From Pseudomonas nitroreducens NBRC 12694 (GTDB lineage: Bacteria > Pseudomonadota > Gammaproteobacteria > Pseudomonadales > Pseudomonadaceae), in contig NZ_BDAI01000004.1 in the NCBI RefSeq assembly GCF_002091755.1, positions 62,001-126,000 on the forward strand: a DNA stretch of 64,000 nt, written 5' to 3'. Made by a program: the position numbers and the translations under genes. Below, one piece after another: positions 44,573 through 53,301 of the stretch. Numbering within the stretch: the stretch's first letter is position 1; each line of letters opens with the position of its first letter. The notes under the pieces are model-generated. The model saw only the letters and a list, made by a program, of their open reading frames with translations, made no database searches and was not told the origin of the DNA.

Positions 44573-45079
44573 ATGAAGTACTCCTCGATGCTCCTGTTGT
44601 CTCTTGCGCTGGTTGGTGGCACCGCCTTCGCGGACGGCGACACCCGTGCCGGCGTCGGTGGCGCCCTGGGCGGGGTATTGGGCACTGCGGTCGGCCAGGC
44701 GGTCGGCGGCAGCACCGGCGCCGCCATTGGTGGTGGCCTTGGCGGTGCAGCAGGCGGCGCCATGGGCGCACGCCATGGCAACAAAACAGAAGCCGCCATC
44801 GGCGGTGGCCTGGGCGCCGCGGGCGGCCAGGTGCTGGGCAACAAGATGGGCGGCACCACGGGCGGCCTGATCGGCGCGGCCCTGGGTGGTGGCGCCGGTG
44901 GCGCACTGGGTAACCACTACGCCGACAGCAACCGCGACGATGACGACGACTACGATGGTCGCCGCGGCTACCGCCATGCGCGCTATGACGATCGTCGCTA
45001 CGACCGCCACTGGCACGATAACGGTCGTCACCGCGGCTGGTACAAGCACAAACACAAGCACCATCGCGACTGGGATTGA
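44573..45079 (+). CDS. Secreted glycine-zipper protein with Lys/His tail, copy 1
   Basis: A 168-residue protein with a signal peptide (LLLSLALVGGTAFA) and then about 100 residues of GxxxG glycine-zipper sequence (GGSTGAAIGGGLGGAAGG, GNKTEAAIGGGLGAAGG), which pack as membrane-inserted helices or assemble in the outer membrane. The C-terminal 50 residues are Asp-, Arg-, Tyr- and His-rich and end YKHKHKHHRDWD. By hand count about three quarters of the zipper region is identical to the next gene. Role unknown; metal binding by the tail is a guess. Confidence 0.85.
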   Translation: MKYSSMLLLSLALVGGTAFADGDTRAGVGGALGGVLGTAVGQAVGGSTGAAIGGGLGGAAGGAMGARHGNKTEAAIGGGLGAAGGQVLGNKMGGTTGGLIGAALGGGAGGALGNHYADSNRDDDDDYDGRRGYRHARYDDRRYDRHWHDNGRHRGWYKHKHKHHRDWD

Positions 45080-45124
45080 TCCGCGGCATAGCTAACCGCG
45101 ATCAGTCCACGGAAACGACGACTG

Positions 45125-45154
45125 ACAGCCGGGCCTCATTGCCCGGCTGTTTTC
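45125..45154 (+). terminator. Terminator between the two glycine-zipper genes
   Basis: ACAGCCGGGC and GCCCGGCTGT form a perfect 10-bp stem with a 6-nt loop followed by TTTCT. It should uncouple the two paralogues. Confidence 0.85.
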
Positions 45155-45201
45155 TATGCGGGACAATTTCCCCATTCCTTTTCTACTTTCAGGTTCGCAA
45201 C

Positions 45202-45642
45202 ATGCGTAAGACTCTTTCTGTTCTGGCACTGGCCCTGCTGGCCAGCCACGCCGTCGCCGACGACACCAAATCCGCCATTGGCGGCGGTGTCGGGGGCGCA
45301 CTGGGCAACGTGGTGGGCGGCGCCCTGGGTGGCTCCACCGGCGCGGCCATCGGTGCTGGCGTAGGCGGTGCAGCTGGCGGCGCGATGGGTGCCAAGAACG
45401 GCAACAAGACCGAGGCAGCCATTGGCGGCGGCCTGGGTGCGGCAGGCGGCTCGGTCATCGGCAACAAGGTCGGTGGCTCCACCGGTGGCGCCATTGGCGC
45501 GGGCCTGGGCGGCGCGGCGGGCGGCGCGCTGGGCAACCACTTGGCCGACGACAACGATGACCACCACAGCAGTGGTCACAAGAGCGACCGCCACAAGGGC
45601 AAAGGCCACTACAAGCACAAACACAAGCATCACGACGACTGA
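45202..45642 (+). CDS. Secreted glycine-zipper protein with Lys/His tail, copy 2
   Basis: A 146-residue paralogue of the preceding gene: signal peptide (LSVLALALLASHAVA), the same block order (GGSTGAAIGAGVGGAAGG, GNKTEAAIGGGLGAAGG, GGSTGGAIGAGLGGAAGG) and a shorter Asp/His/Lys tail ending GHYKHKHKHHDD. The tail lacks the Arg/Tyr-rich part of copy 1. The ATG at 45202 gives a clean signal peptide; the frame is open upstream through the terminator but that part is not protein-like. It has its own terminator. Confidence 0.85.
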   Translation: MRKTLSVLALALLASHAVADDTKSAIGGGVGGALGNVVGGALGGSTGAAIGAGVGGAAGGAMGAKNGNKTEAAIGGGLGAAGGSVIGNKVGGSTGGAIGAGLGGAAGGALGNHLADDNDDHHSSGHKSDRHKGKGHYKHKHKHHDD

Positions 45643-45654
45643 CCGATGCCCGTG

Positions 45655-45687
45655 TGAAAAAGCCCGCCGATTGGCGGGCTTTTTTGT
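45655..45687 (+). terminator. Terminator of the second glycine-zipper gene
   Basis: AGCCCGCC and GGCGGGCT pair across a 4-nt loop, preceded by AAAA and followed by six T. It is a canonical intrinsic terminator, usable on both strands, 18 bases after the stop. Confidence 0.92.
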
Positions 45688-45701
45688 TCATGACCGACCG
45701 A

Positions 45702-46241
45702 TTAGGCGCAGGCGGGCAAGCAGGACAACAGCGCACTCAGCTCAGTTGGCGGTCGGCGCTCAACGCGACGGTATTCACCGCCATCGTCGGTGCGCTGCAG
45801 CCATCCGCCATCGACCAGGGCGCGCCGAAGCAGCAGGTGGTCACCCAGGCGTTCCTGAGCACGCAGGCGGCCGTTGATGTCCTTTTCACTCCACGTTTGC
45901 CGCGCCGGCAAGCGCGACCACAGCACCCAGAGGCAGGCCTCACGGTGGCTGTGTTTCTTCGGCCAGCGTTGCAGGCAGCCGGCCTCATCGAAGTAGCGCC
46001 GCCACTGCTCGACGCGGCGAAAATCCACCACGGCTTCGGGCTCTATTTCGCGGGCCAAGCGCGCCTCAGCCTGGTGGCTGGCGCGCAGCGCCTGGTAGTT
46101 GCGGAAGCCAACCGCGCGGGCCAGCAGGTTGAGCATCTCCACATGACCGGGACGTTCGGGCGATTCGTCCAATTGTCGCGTCAGGAATTTCGCCAGCACC
46201 GAAATATCGGGGGCGTGGTAGGGCAAGCGTTGCCTGGACAC
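45702..46241 (-). CDS. DUF2087-like protein
   Basis: A 179-residue cytoplasmic protein. Its C-terminal half, VVDFRRVEQWRRYFDEAGCL ... SEKDINGRLRAQERLGDHLLLRRALVDGGWLQR, resembles DUF2087 (a small DNA-binding-like fold). The N-terminal half (LAKFLTRQLDESPERPGHVEMLNLLARAVGFRNYQALRA) looks like a glyoxalase-associated helical domain. I take GTG 46241 with GAGG eight bases before it; the frame is open for 71 further codons that look non-coding. Possibly a regulator, but no target is evident. Confidence 0.7.
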   Translation of the reverse strand: MSRQRLPYHAPDISVLAKFLTRQLDESPERPGHVEMLNLLARAVGFRNYQALRASHQAEARLAREIEPEAVVDFRRVEQWRRYFDEAGCLQRWPKKHSHREACLWVLWSRLPARQTWSEKDINGRLRAQERLGDHLLLRRALVDGGWLQRTDDGGEYRRVERRPPTELSALLSCLPACA

Positions 46242-46516
46242 AGTGCAATCCTCGTTGCGTGCCAAGACCTCGTGCAGGAGGTGATCGGGGGTCGCCGGCT
46301 TCCGATGCGGCACTGGGAAAGTGTGTCGGATCGTCAAAGGTGCGGGGAACCGCGTGGCAGGTTTAGCGCTCTCCATACGGAGGCGGCGACGCCTGGGTGA
46401 ACTGCCGACCGGCGGCCAGCATAGGCCGGGCGCGCCACCCGGGACAAGCCCCATGTCATCCGGCCAGCCTCGTATAGGCTTGTCGGGAAGGGATCACTGG
46501 CCACAAGGAGTCATTC

Positions 46517-46882
46517 GTGAAAGCGCTTGCTGCCGCCGGTCTGCTGCTGTCGCTTGGCGCCGTGCAGACCGCGCACGCCGGGGACTGGCAGGTCTGCCAG
46601 ATGGAAGTGGAGATCATCGGGGCGCTCAAACTGCCCGTACGGGGCCTGGAAGGCCGCGTGGAGTCGGTCAAGCCACGGGCCGCCGGCGCGGATTGCCCGA
46701 ATCGGGGCGCGCTGATCGCCTTCGAGCCGGAAAGCGCCGACTGGCAAAGCATGATCCCGCGTAAGCACTGGCCAGCGCCAGGACAGCGGGTGTGGATGCG
46801 CTACCAGTACCTGGACGGCATCTGCAAGGGCGACGGCAACAGCCGGCCGTGCCGGATCGAGCATTATCCGATGGGGTGGTAG
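46517..46882 (+). CDS. Small exported protein of unknown function
   Basis: A 121-residue protein with a signal peptide (KALAAAGLLLSLGAVQTAHA, cut before GDWQVCQ). The mature part has four cysteines (VCQ, DCP, ICK, PCR), which would form two disulfides in the periplasm. The sequence is rich in strands and ends RIEHYPMGW. ACAAGGAGTCATTC precedes the ATG. I do not recognise a named family. Confidence 0.75.
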   Translation: MKALAAAGLLLSLGAVQTAHAGDWQVCQMEVEIIGALKLPVRGLEGRVESVKPRAAGADCPNRGALIAFEPESADWQSMIPRKHWPAPGQRVWMRYQYLDGICKGDGNSRPCRIEHYPMGW

Positions 46883-46891
46883 GTAATCGTC

Positions 46892-46970
46892 GCAGGAGCG
46901 AGCTTGCTTGCGAACGGAATTGCTGGCATCGCCGATGCGCGACGTGTTCGCGAGCAGGCTCGCTCCCGCA
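46892..46970. repeat. REP pair (BIME)
   Basis: GCAGGAGCGAGCTTGCTTGC and, inverted, GTTCGCGAGCAGGCTCGCTC flank about 35 bases. Both copies are slightly diverged from the GTAGGAGCGAGC consensus. It separates a + strand and a - strand gene end. Confidence 0.85.
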
Positions 46971-46979
46971 AAGAGCCCG

Positions 46980-47414
46980 TCAAACGCGTACCAGCGCCTC
47001 CATCGCCTCCCGCAACGCAGGAGGAATCGATACCGGCCGGCTGCTCGCGCGGTCAACGAACACATGCACGAACTTGCCCGCCGCACAGGCCAGTTCATCG
47101 CCCTCGCGGAAGATCGCCAGTTCGTACTGCACCGAGCTGTTGCCCAGCTTGCCGACCCGCAGGCCGACCTCGATGCGCTCGGGGAAGGCCACCGGCGCGA
47201 AATAATCACAGCTGGAGCTGACCACGAAGCCCACCACCTCGCCGCCGTGGATATCCAGGCCACCGCGCTCGATCAGGTAGGTGTTCACCGCTGTGTCGAA
47301 GAAGCCGTAGTAGGTCACGTTGTTCACGTGGCCGTAGATATCGTTGTCGTGCCAGCGGGTGGTGATCGGCTGGAAGTGCGCGTAGTCGGTGCGGCTGGGG
47401 TGCTGTTCGCTCAT
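46980..47414 (-). CDS. Hotdog-fold acyl-CoA thioesterase
   Basis: A 144-residue thioesterase of the 4-hydroxybenzoyl-CoA thioesterase/YbgC type. The catalytic segment is WHDNDIYGHVNNVTYYGFFD, with the Asp of the D-x-x-G-H-V-N-N motif. It hydrolyses an acyl- or aroyl-CoA in the cytoplasm; substrate unknown. It starts 7 bp after the alcohol dehydrogenase stop, so the two form an operon and may process related compounds. Confidence 0.88.
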   Translation of the reverse strand: MSEQHPSRTDYAHFQPITTRWHDNDIYGHVNNVTYYGFFDTAVNTYLIERGGLDIHGGEVVGFVVSSSCDYFAPVAFPERIEVGLRVGKLGNSSVQYELAIFREGDELACAAGKFVHVFVDRASSRPVSIPPALREAMEALVRV

Positions 47415-47421
47415 CGGGTTC

Positions 47422-48579
47422 TCAGAAGGCGGCTCGGTAGATGGCCAGCGCGTCGCTCTCGCTGACTTCGCGGGGATTATTCACCAGCAGGCGCTGCTGC
47501 AACATCGCATCGGCGGCCAGGCGCGGCAGGCTGGCCTCCGGTACGCCGGCATCGCGCAGGCGCGACGGCAGGCCGCTGCGCGGGCTGAGGTCGGCCAGCT
47601 CGGCGATGAACTGCTCGGTGCGGTCGGCATCGCTGCGCAGGCGCTCGCCCAGCAGCAGTGGCGCGAGCTCGGCGTAGAGCGGCGCGGCATTGGGCGCATT
47701 GAAGCGGATCACCTCGGGCAGCACCAGCGCATTGCTCAGGCCGTGGGGAATGTGGAAGTGCCCGCCCAGCGGATAGGCCAGCGCGTGCACGGCGGCCACC
47801 GGGGCGTTGGCGAAGGCCTGGCCGGCCAGGCAGGCGCCCAGCAGCATGGCCTGGCGCGCCTCGCGGTTGCCGCCGTTGTGCACGGCTTCGTCGAGGTTCA
47901 ACGCCAGCAGGCGCAGCGCTTCGCGGGCGAGCAGGTCGGACAGCGGGTTCTTCTTCAGCTTGCTGGTGTAGGCCTCGATGGCGTGCACCATGGCGTCGAT
48001 GCCGGTGGCGGCGGTGACCGCCGGCGGCAGGCCGAGGGTGAGGTCGGCGTCGAGCACGGCCAGGTCCGGCAGCAGGTGCGGGCTGACCACACCCATCTTG
48101 GTGGTCTCGCCGGTGGTGACGATGGCGATGGGTGTCACTTCCGAACCGGTACCCGCGGTGGTCGGCACCTGGATCAGCGGCAGGCGTGGGCCGCGAGCGT
48201 TGCCAACGCCGAAGATGTCCTTCAGCCCCTGGGATGCCGACGGATGCGCCAGCAGCGCCACCAGCTTGGCGACGTCCATCGAGCTGCCGCCGCCATAGCC
48301 GACCACCAGTTGCGCAGCCATCTTGCGAGCCTGCTCGGCGGCTGCCAGCACGACGCTTTCCGGCGGGTCGGCCACCACCTGATCGAAGACGTCCACCGCC
48401 ACGCCAGCCTTGGCGAAGCCGGGCAGCACGCCGTCGAGCATGTTCAGGCGGGTGATGCCGGGATCGGTGACGATAAGCACGCGCTGGGCGCCGCGCTCGC
48501 GGCAGAGTTCACCCAGGCGGGCGGCGGAGCCACTCTCGCAGAGGATCTGCGCGGTGGTGGCGAAGCTGAAAGGCTGCAT
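47422..48579 (-). CDS. Iron-containing alcohol dehydrogenase
   Basis: A 385-residue group III (Fe/Zn) alcohol dehydrogenase. GGGSSMDVAK binds the dinucleotide; VPTTAGTGSEVTPIAIV and GIDAMVHAIEAY follow, and the metal histidines are in HALAYPLGGHFHIPHGLSN. It interconverts an alcohol and aldehyde with NAD(P). The start MQPFSFATT was chosen over a frame open 26 codons further. First gene of a pair with the thioesterase. Confidence 0.92.
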   Translation of the reverse strand: MQPFSFATTAQILCESGSAARLGELCRERGAQRVLIVTDPGITRLNMLDGVLPGFAKAGVAVDVFDQVVADPPESVVLAAAEQARKMAAQLVVGYGGGSSMDVAKLVALLAHPSASQGLKDIFGVGNARGPRLPLIQVPTTAGTGSEVTPIAIVTTGETTKMGVVSPHLLPDLAVLDADLTLGLPPAVTAATGIDAMVHAIEAYTSKLKKNPLSDLLAREALRLLALNLDEAVHNGGNREARQAMLLGACLAGQAFANAPVAAVHALAYPLGGHFHIPHGLSNALVLPEVIRFNAPNAAPLYAELAPLLLGERLRSDADRTEQFIAELADLSPRSGLPSRLRDAGVPEASLPRLAADAMLQQRLLVNNPREVSESDALAIYRAAF

Positions 48580-48798
48580 GACGGTCCCCGGTCTTGTCGT
48601 TGTAGTGCGGAAAATCCGTAGGCCACCGCTCAGTGGCCAGCCCGGGGAGCATAGCAACGCAACACACCCCCTGAAACCCTGTACCGCCAGGCGAAACGCT
48701 CATTCACCAGATGAATGGGAAGCCACGGCGCGCAGGGAACATGGGAGTAAATTCATCCGCGATCGATTTCCGGCGGCTCCGAGCAGGCCGGTAGCACA

Positions 48799-48821
48799 TC
48801 GCGGACGGAGCCCGCTCCCAC
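48799..48821. repeat. Degenerate single REP-like palindrome
   Basis: TCGCGGACGGAGCCCGCTCC followed by CAC has the same outline as the REP units elsewhere in the window but a changed centre. It may be a second REP subfamily. Confidence 0.5.
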
Positions 48822-48843
48822 GGGATCAGCCTCGCAGAAACGA

Positions 48844-48870
48844 AAAAGGCCGGCATTGCGCCGGCCTCTT
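48844..48870 (-). terminator. thyA terminator
   Basis: On the - strand AGGCCGGC and GCCGGCCT pair across a 5-nt loop and are followed by TTTTTCG. It begins 16 bases after the thyA stop. Confidence 0.88.
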
Positions 48871-48886
48871 CTTCATCGAGGGCAGG

Positions 48887-49681
48887 TCAGACAGCGACCG
48901 GCGCCTTGATGTGCGGGTGGGCTTCGTAGCCGACCAGTTCGAAGTCCTCGAAGCGGAAGTCGAACAGGTCCTTCACCTCGGGGTTGATCTTCATGGTGGG
49001 CAGCGGCAGCGGCTGGCGGGTCAACTGCAGGTCGGTCTGCTCCAGGTGGTTGGCGTACAGGTGGCAGTCGCCGCCAGTCCAGATGAACTCGCCCGGCTGC
49101 AGGCCCGCGACCTGCGCGACCATCAGGGTCAGCAGCGCGTAGCTGGCGATGTTGAAGGGCACGCCGAGGAAGATGTCGGCCGAGCGCTGGTACAGCTGGC
49201 AGCTGAGCTTGCCGTCGGCGACATAGAACTGGAACAGCGCGTGGCACGGCGGCAGGGCCATTTCGTCGATCAGCGCGGGGTTCCACGCGGAGACGATCAG
49301 CCGGCGCGAGTCCGGGTTCTTCTTCAGCATCTCCATCAGGTTGGCGATCTGGTCGATATGGCGGCCGTCCGGCGCCGGCCAGGAGCGCCACTGGTAGCCG
49401 TAGACCGGGCCGAGGTCGCCGTTCTCGTCGGCCCATTCGTCCCAGATCGAGACGCCGTTTTCCTTCAGGTAGGCGATGTTGGTCGAACCTTTGAGGAACC
49501 ACAGCAGTTCATGGACGATCGATTTGAGGTGGCACTTCTTGGTGGTCACCAGCGGGAAGCCTTCGGCGAGGTCGAAGCGCATCTGGTGGCCGAACACACT
49601 GTAGGTGCCGGTGCCGGTGCGGTCGCTCTTGAAGGTGCCGTGTTCGCGCACGTGGCGCATGAGGTCGAGGTACTGTTTCAT
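48887..49681 (-). CDS. thyA: Thymidylate synthase
   Basis: A 264-residue enzyme that methylates dUMP to dTMP with methylenetetrahydrofolate. The nucleophile is Cys146 in LPPCHALFQF; RTGTGTYSVFG and QRSADIFLGVPFNIASYA are the folate- and dUMP-binding blocks. MKQYLDLMRHV is the standard start although the frame is open far upstream. The size equals E. coli ThyA. Confidence 0.97.
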   Translation of the reverse strand: MKQYLDLMRHVREHGTFKSDRTGTGTYSVFGHQMRFDLAEGFPLVTTKKCHLKSIVHELLWFLKGSTNIAYLKENGVSIWDEWADENGDLGPVYGYQWRSWPAPDGRHIDQIANLMEMLKKNPDSRRLIVSAWNPALIDEMALPPCHALFQFYVADGKLSCQLYQRSADIFLGVPFNIASYALLTLMVAQVAGLQPGEFIWTGGDCHLYANHLEQTDLQLTRQPLPLPTMKINPEVKDLFDFRFEDFELVGYEAHPHIKAPVAV

Positions 49682-49891
49682 CGCGAAGGTATCACCCAAA
49701 AGCCGGTCGGTGCGGCTCTGCGGCGCGGCTCCGGGGTGGGCCGCCGGCAGAACGATTCGCCCGGCAGAATCTGAACAAGCGGCAATACTAAGGGCCTGGG
49801 CCCGGTCTCGCCACCCTGGCCGACCAACACCCGATTCAAGCGGCGCCAGACCGCGCTCCCCAACCGTTCGTCTGTTGCAAGAGAGGTCGAC

Positions 49892-50398
49892 ATGTCCGAG
49901 GCACAGCCGCCCGCCTTTCCTTTTTCGCGCCGTCGCCTGCTGGCAGTGGCGTGCGCCAGTGCCGCTCTGGGCGGTGTACTGCTCAGCCCGGCCGCACGCA
50001 CCTGGGCCGCGCTGACGCCCCAGGCAGCGACGGAGCTGGACGAGTTCATGACCCTGTCCCAGCGCCTGACCGGCCGCAGCAACCTCGACCCGCGCATCGG
50101 CGAACGCCTGTTCGGCGTCCTGGCCCAGCGCGACACGGCGCTGCGGCAGAGTCTCGCGGAACTGCTGGATCGCCTGGGCGACGCGCCGGCCACCTGGACC
50201 GAGCGCCAGCAGTGGCTGGCCCGGCAGATTCTCGGCGGCTGGTACCTGGGCCAGATCGGCGATGACACCAGCGCCACAGTGGTCACCTACGAACAGGCGC
50301 TGATGTTCCGCGCCGTGGACGACGTGCTGGTGATCCGCAGCTATTGCCCGAACAAGCCCGGCTTCTGGGCGGCACAACCGACCGAGCGGGGGGCCTGA
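49892..50398 (+). CDS. FAD sugar/polyol dehydrogenase small subunit, Tat-exported
   Basis: A 168-residue protein with a twin-arginine signal (SRRRLLAVACASAALGG). The mature region (LDEFMTLSQRLTGRSNLDPRIG) matches the small subunit of membrane-bound D-sorbitol or glucose dehydrogenases (FAD-SLDH family). It acts as export escort: the large subunit has no signal and is carried out in complex with it. It is 2 bp before the large subunit gene. Confidence 0.88.
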   Translation: MSEAQPPAFPFSRRRLLAVACASAALGGVLLSPAARTWAALTPQAATELDEFMTLSQRLTGRSNLDPRIGERLFGVLAQRDTALRQSLAELLDRLGDAPATWTERQQWLARQILGGWYLGQIGDDTSATVVTYEQALMFRAVDDVLVIRSYCPNKPGFWAAQPTERGA

Positions 50399-50400
50399 GG

Positions 50401-51990
50401 ATGGCCGATACGCAACGCGCCGATTTCGTGGTGGTCGGCTCCGGCGTCGCCGGCGCGCTGGTCGCCCATCAGCTGGCGCTGGCCGGCAAGGATGTGCTGA
50501 TCCTCGAAGCCGGCCCGCGCATGGGGCGCTGGGAGATCGTCGAGCGCTTCCGCAACCAGGCGGACAAGTCCGACAACCAGGCGCCCTACCCGTCCAGCCC
50601 GTACGCGCCGCATCCGCAGTTCAAGCCGGACAACCATTACCTGATCCAGAAAGGCGAACACCCCTACGACGTGCAGTACATTCGCGCCGTGGGCGGGACC
50701 ACCTGGCACTGGGCGGCGTCGGCCTGGCGCTTCCTGCCCAATGATTTCAAGCTGCTCAGCCTCTACGGCGTGGGCCGCGACTGGCCCATCGAGTACGCCG
50801 AACTGGAGCCCTGGTACCAGCGCGCCGAAGAGGAACTGGGCGTCTGGGGACCGGGTGACGAAGAGCTCGATTCGCCGCGCAGCCAGCCCTACCCGATGCC
50901 GCCGTTGCCGTTGTCGTGGAACGAGCAGCGCATCAAGACCCTGCTCAACGCCAACGGCTACCGCGTGGTCACCGAGCCGGTGGCGCGCAACAGCCGGCCC
51001 TACGATGGCCGGCCGACCTGCTGCGGCAACAACAACTGCATGCCCATCTGCCCCATCGGCGCCATGTACAACGGCATCGTCCACGTCGAGAAGGCCGAGG
51101 CCGCCGGCGCCCGGCTGATCGAGAACGCCGTGGTGTTCAAGCTGGAAAAGGGCGACGGCGGCAAGATAGTCGCGGCGCTGTACAAGGACCCGCAAGGCAA
51201 CGAGGTGCGCGTCGAGGGCGACACCTTCATCCTCGCTGCCAATGGCATCGAGACGCCCAAGCTGATGCTGATGTCCGACGTCGGCAACAGCTCCGACATG
51301 GTCGGCCGCAACCTGATGGACCATCCCGGCACCGCCGTGCAGTTCTATGCCGATGAGAAACTCTGGCCGGGCCGCGGGCCGCAGGAAATGACCTCCATGG
51401 TGGGCTTCCGCGACGGCGCGTTCCGCAGCGAGTACGCGTCGAAGAAGATCCACCTGTCCAACCTCTCGCGCACCGACCAAGTGGCCGCCGAACTGATCCG
51501 CCACGGGCCGCTGCTGCTGGGCCACGACCTGGAAGCGAAGATCCGCGACCACGCCGCGCGCTTCGTGCGCTTCGACAGCTTCCACGAAATCCTCCCGCAC
51601 CCGGAGAACCGCATCGTCCCCAGCGCCACCGAGCGCGACGCCACCGGCATCCCCAAGCCCGAATTCACCTATGCCATGGACGACTACGTGCGCAAGAGCG
51701 CGGTGCACACCCGCGAGGTCTATGCCCACGCAGCCAAGCTGCTGGGTGGCGAGGAGGTGAAGTTCGACGACAGCTTCGCCAACAACAACCACATCACCGG
51801 CACCGTGCTGATGGGTGACGACCCGAAGGATTCGGTGGTGGATGCCCAGTGCCGCTGCCACGACCATCCCAACCTGTTCATCGCCAGCAGTGGCGTGATG
51901 CCCACCGTCGGCTCGGTGAACTGCACCCTGACCATCGCCGCCCTGGCCCTGCGCCTGGCCGAACAGCTGAAGCGGGAGGCCAAGGCATGA
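50401..51990 (+). CDS. GMC-family FAD sugar/polyol dehydrogenase large subunit
   Basis: A 529-residue flavoprotein. The FAD site is DFVVVGSGVAGALVAHQL; GGTTWHWAASAWRF is the second GMC block, and the C-terminal HITGTVLMGDDP carries the active-site histidine. Four cysteines (207, 208, 213 and 217 in CCGNNNCMPIC) match the [3Fe-4S] site of bacterial FAD glucose dehydrogenases. It oxidises a periplasmic substrate such as gluconate, sorbitol or glucose; I cannot tell which. Overlaps the cytochrome gene by 4 bases. Confidence 0.92.
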   Translation: MADTQRADFVVVGSGVAGALVAHQLALAGKDVLILEAGPRMGRWEIVERFRNQADKSDNQAPYPSSPYAPHPQFKPDNHYLIQKGEHPYDVQYIRAVGGTTWHWAASAWRFLPNDFKLLSLYGVGRDWPIEYAELEPWYQRAEEELGVWGPGDEELDSPRSQPYPMPPLPLSWNEQRIKTLLNANGYRVVTEPVARNSRPYDGRPTCCGNNNCMPICPIGAMYNGIVHVEKAEAAGARLIENAVVFKLEKGDGGKIVAALYKDPQGNEVRVEGDTFILAANGIETPKLMLMSDVGNSSDMVGRNLMDHPGTAVQFYADEKLWPGRGPQEMTSMVGFRDGAFRSEYASKKIHLSNLSRTDQVAAELIRHGPLLLGHDLEAKIRDHAARFVRFDSFHEILPHPENRIVPSATERDATGIPKPEFTYAMDDYVRKSAVHTREVYAHAAKLLGGEEVKFDDSFANNNHITGTVLMGDDPKDSVVDAQCRCHDHPNLFIASSGVMPTVGSVNCTLTIAALALRLAEQLKREAKA

Positions 51991-53267
51991 AGCGTCTGAT
52001 CCTGCTTGCCCTGCTCGCCGCTCCCCTGGCCTCGCACGCCGCCAAGGCCCTCGATCCCGCCCCGCAGAAGCTGCTGCAGCGCGGCGAATACCTGGCCCGC
52101 GCCGGCGACTGCGCCGCCTGCCACACCGCGCCGGGCGGCAAGCCCTTCGCCGGCGGCCTGCCACTGGCCACGCCGCTGGGCGCGGTGTATTCCACCAATA
52201 TCACCCCCGACCCGAAGACCGGCATCGGCAGCTACAGCTACGACGACTTCGCCCGCGCCCTGCGCGACGGCGTGGCCAAGGGCGGCACCCGCCTCTACCC
52301 GGCAATGCCCTACACCGCCTACGCGAAGATCACCGACGAGGATATGAAGGCGCTCTACGCCTGGTTCCTCGAAGGCGGCGTGCAGGCCGTCGCGCAGCCC
52401 AACCAGGATTCCGATATCGCCTGGCCGCTGAACATGCGCTGGCCGCTGGCGATCTGGAACCTGCTGTTTCACCAGGATTCGGTCTACCAGCCCAACCCGA
52501 AGCAGAGCCCGGCCTGGAACCGCGGCGGCTACCTGGTCCAGGGCCTGGCGCATTGCGGCACCTGCCACACGCCGCGCGGCATGGCCTTCCAGGAGAAGGC
52601 CGTGGACGAACGCACTACCGGCTTCCTCTCCGGCGCCGCGCTGGGTGGCTGGTATGCCTTCAACATCACCCCCGACACCCACAGCGGCATCGGCGGCTGG
52701 AGCGACGCGGAGATCGCCCAGTACCTGAAGACCGGCCGCGTGCCGGGCAAGGCGCAGGCGGCCGGGCCCATGGCCGAGGCGGTGCAGCACAGTTTCCAGT
52801 ACATGACCGACGCCGACCTGCTGGCCATCGCCAGCTACCTGCGCAGCGTGCCGGAGGTCAGCGATGGCGAACGCAAGGCACGCTTTGCCTGGGGCGAGCC
52901 GGCGGACGATGTGGTCACCTTGCGCGGCCAGGACTTCGCCGCACAAAAGCATGACGATGGTGCGCGCCTGTACCTGGGCAATTGCGCCAGCTGCCACTCC
53001 TGGAGCGGCGAAGGGGTGAAGGACGGCTACTACCCGATGCTGCTGAAGAACAGCGCCGTGGGCGCCCTGCAGCCGGACAACCTGGTGCAGGTGGTACTGG
53101 GCGGCGTGCACCGCAAGGTAGGCGACGAGGAGATGTTCATGCCGGGCTTCGCCGGCACGCTCAATGACGAACAGATCGCCACGCTGGTGAACTATCTCAC
53201 GGCACAGTTCGGCAATCCGGAGGTAAAGGTCGACAGCGCGCGGGTCGCCGAAATCCGCCAGCCTTGA
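51987..53267 (+). CDS. Triheme cytochrome c subunit of the dehydrogenase
   Basis: A 426-residue cytochrome with signal peptide (RLILLALLAAPLASHA) and three CxxCH heme sites: CAACH at residue 42, CGTCH near 190 and CASCH near 330. It accepts electrons from the [3Fe-4S] cluster of the large subunit and hands them to ubiquinone at the outer face of the inner membrane. The order small-large-cytochrome is the usual gluconate/sorbitol dehydrogenase operon. Start overlaps the previous stop (ATGA). Confidence 0.94.
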   Translation: MKRLILLALLAAPLASHAAKALDPAPQKLLQRGEYLARAGDCAACHTAPGGKPFAGGLPLATPLGAVYSTNITPDPKTGIGSYSYDDFARALRDGVAKGGTRLYPAMPYTAYAKITDEDMKALYAWFLEGGVQAVAQPNQDSDIAWPLNMRWPLAIWNLLFHQDSVYQPNPKQSPAWNRGGYLVQGLAHCGTCHTPRGMAFQEKAVDERTTGFLSGAALGGWYAFNITPDTHSGIGGWSDAEIAQYLKTGRVPGKAQAAGPMAEAVQHSFQYMTDADLLAIASYLRSVPEVSDGERKARFAWGEPADDVVTLRGQDFAAQKHDDGARLYLGNCASCHSWSGEGVKDGYYPMLLKNSAVGALQPDNLVQVVLGGVHRKVGDEEMFMPGFAGTLNDEQIATLVNYLTAQFGNPEVKVDSARVAEIRQP

Positions 53268-53301
53268 GCGGAGCTGGCGCCCTGCGCAGAAGGGATCACG
53301 G

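Larger units (their letters stand above)
48580..48886. other. Intergenic region of 307 bp upstream of the alcohol dehydrogenase
   Basis: It holds the leader of the iron alcohol dehydrogenase gene, one REP-like palindrome and the thyA terminator. I see no open frame with a ribosome-binding site and no structured RNA that I recognise. Confidence 0.6.
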
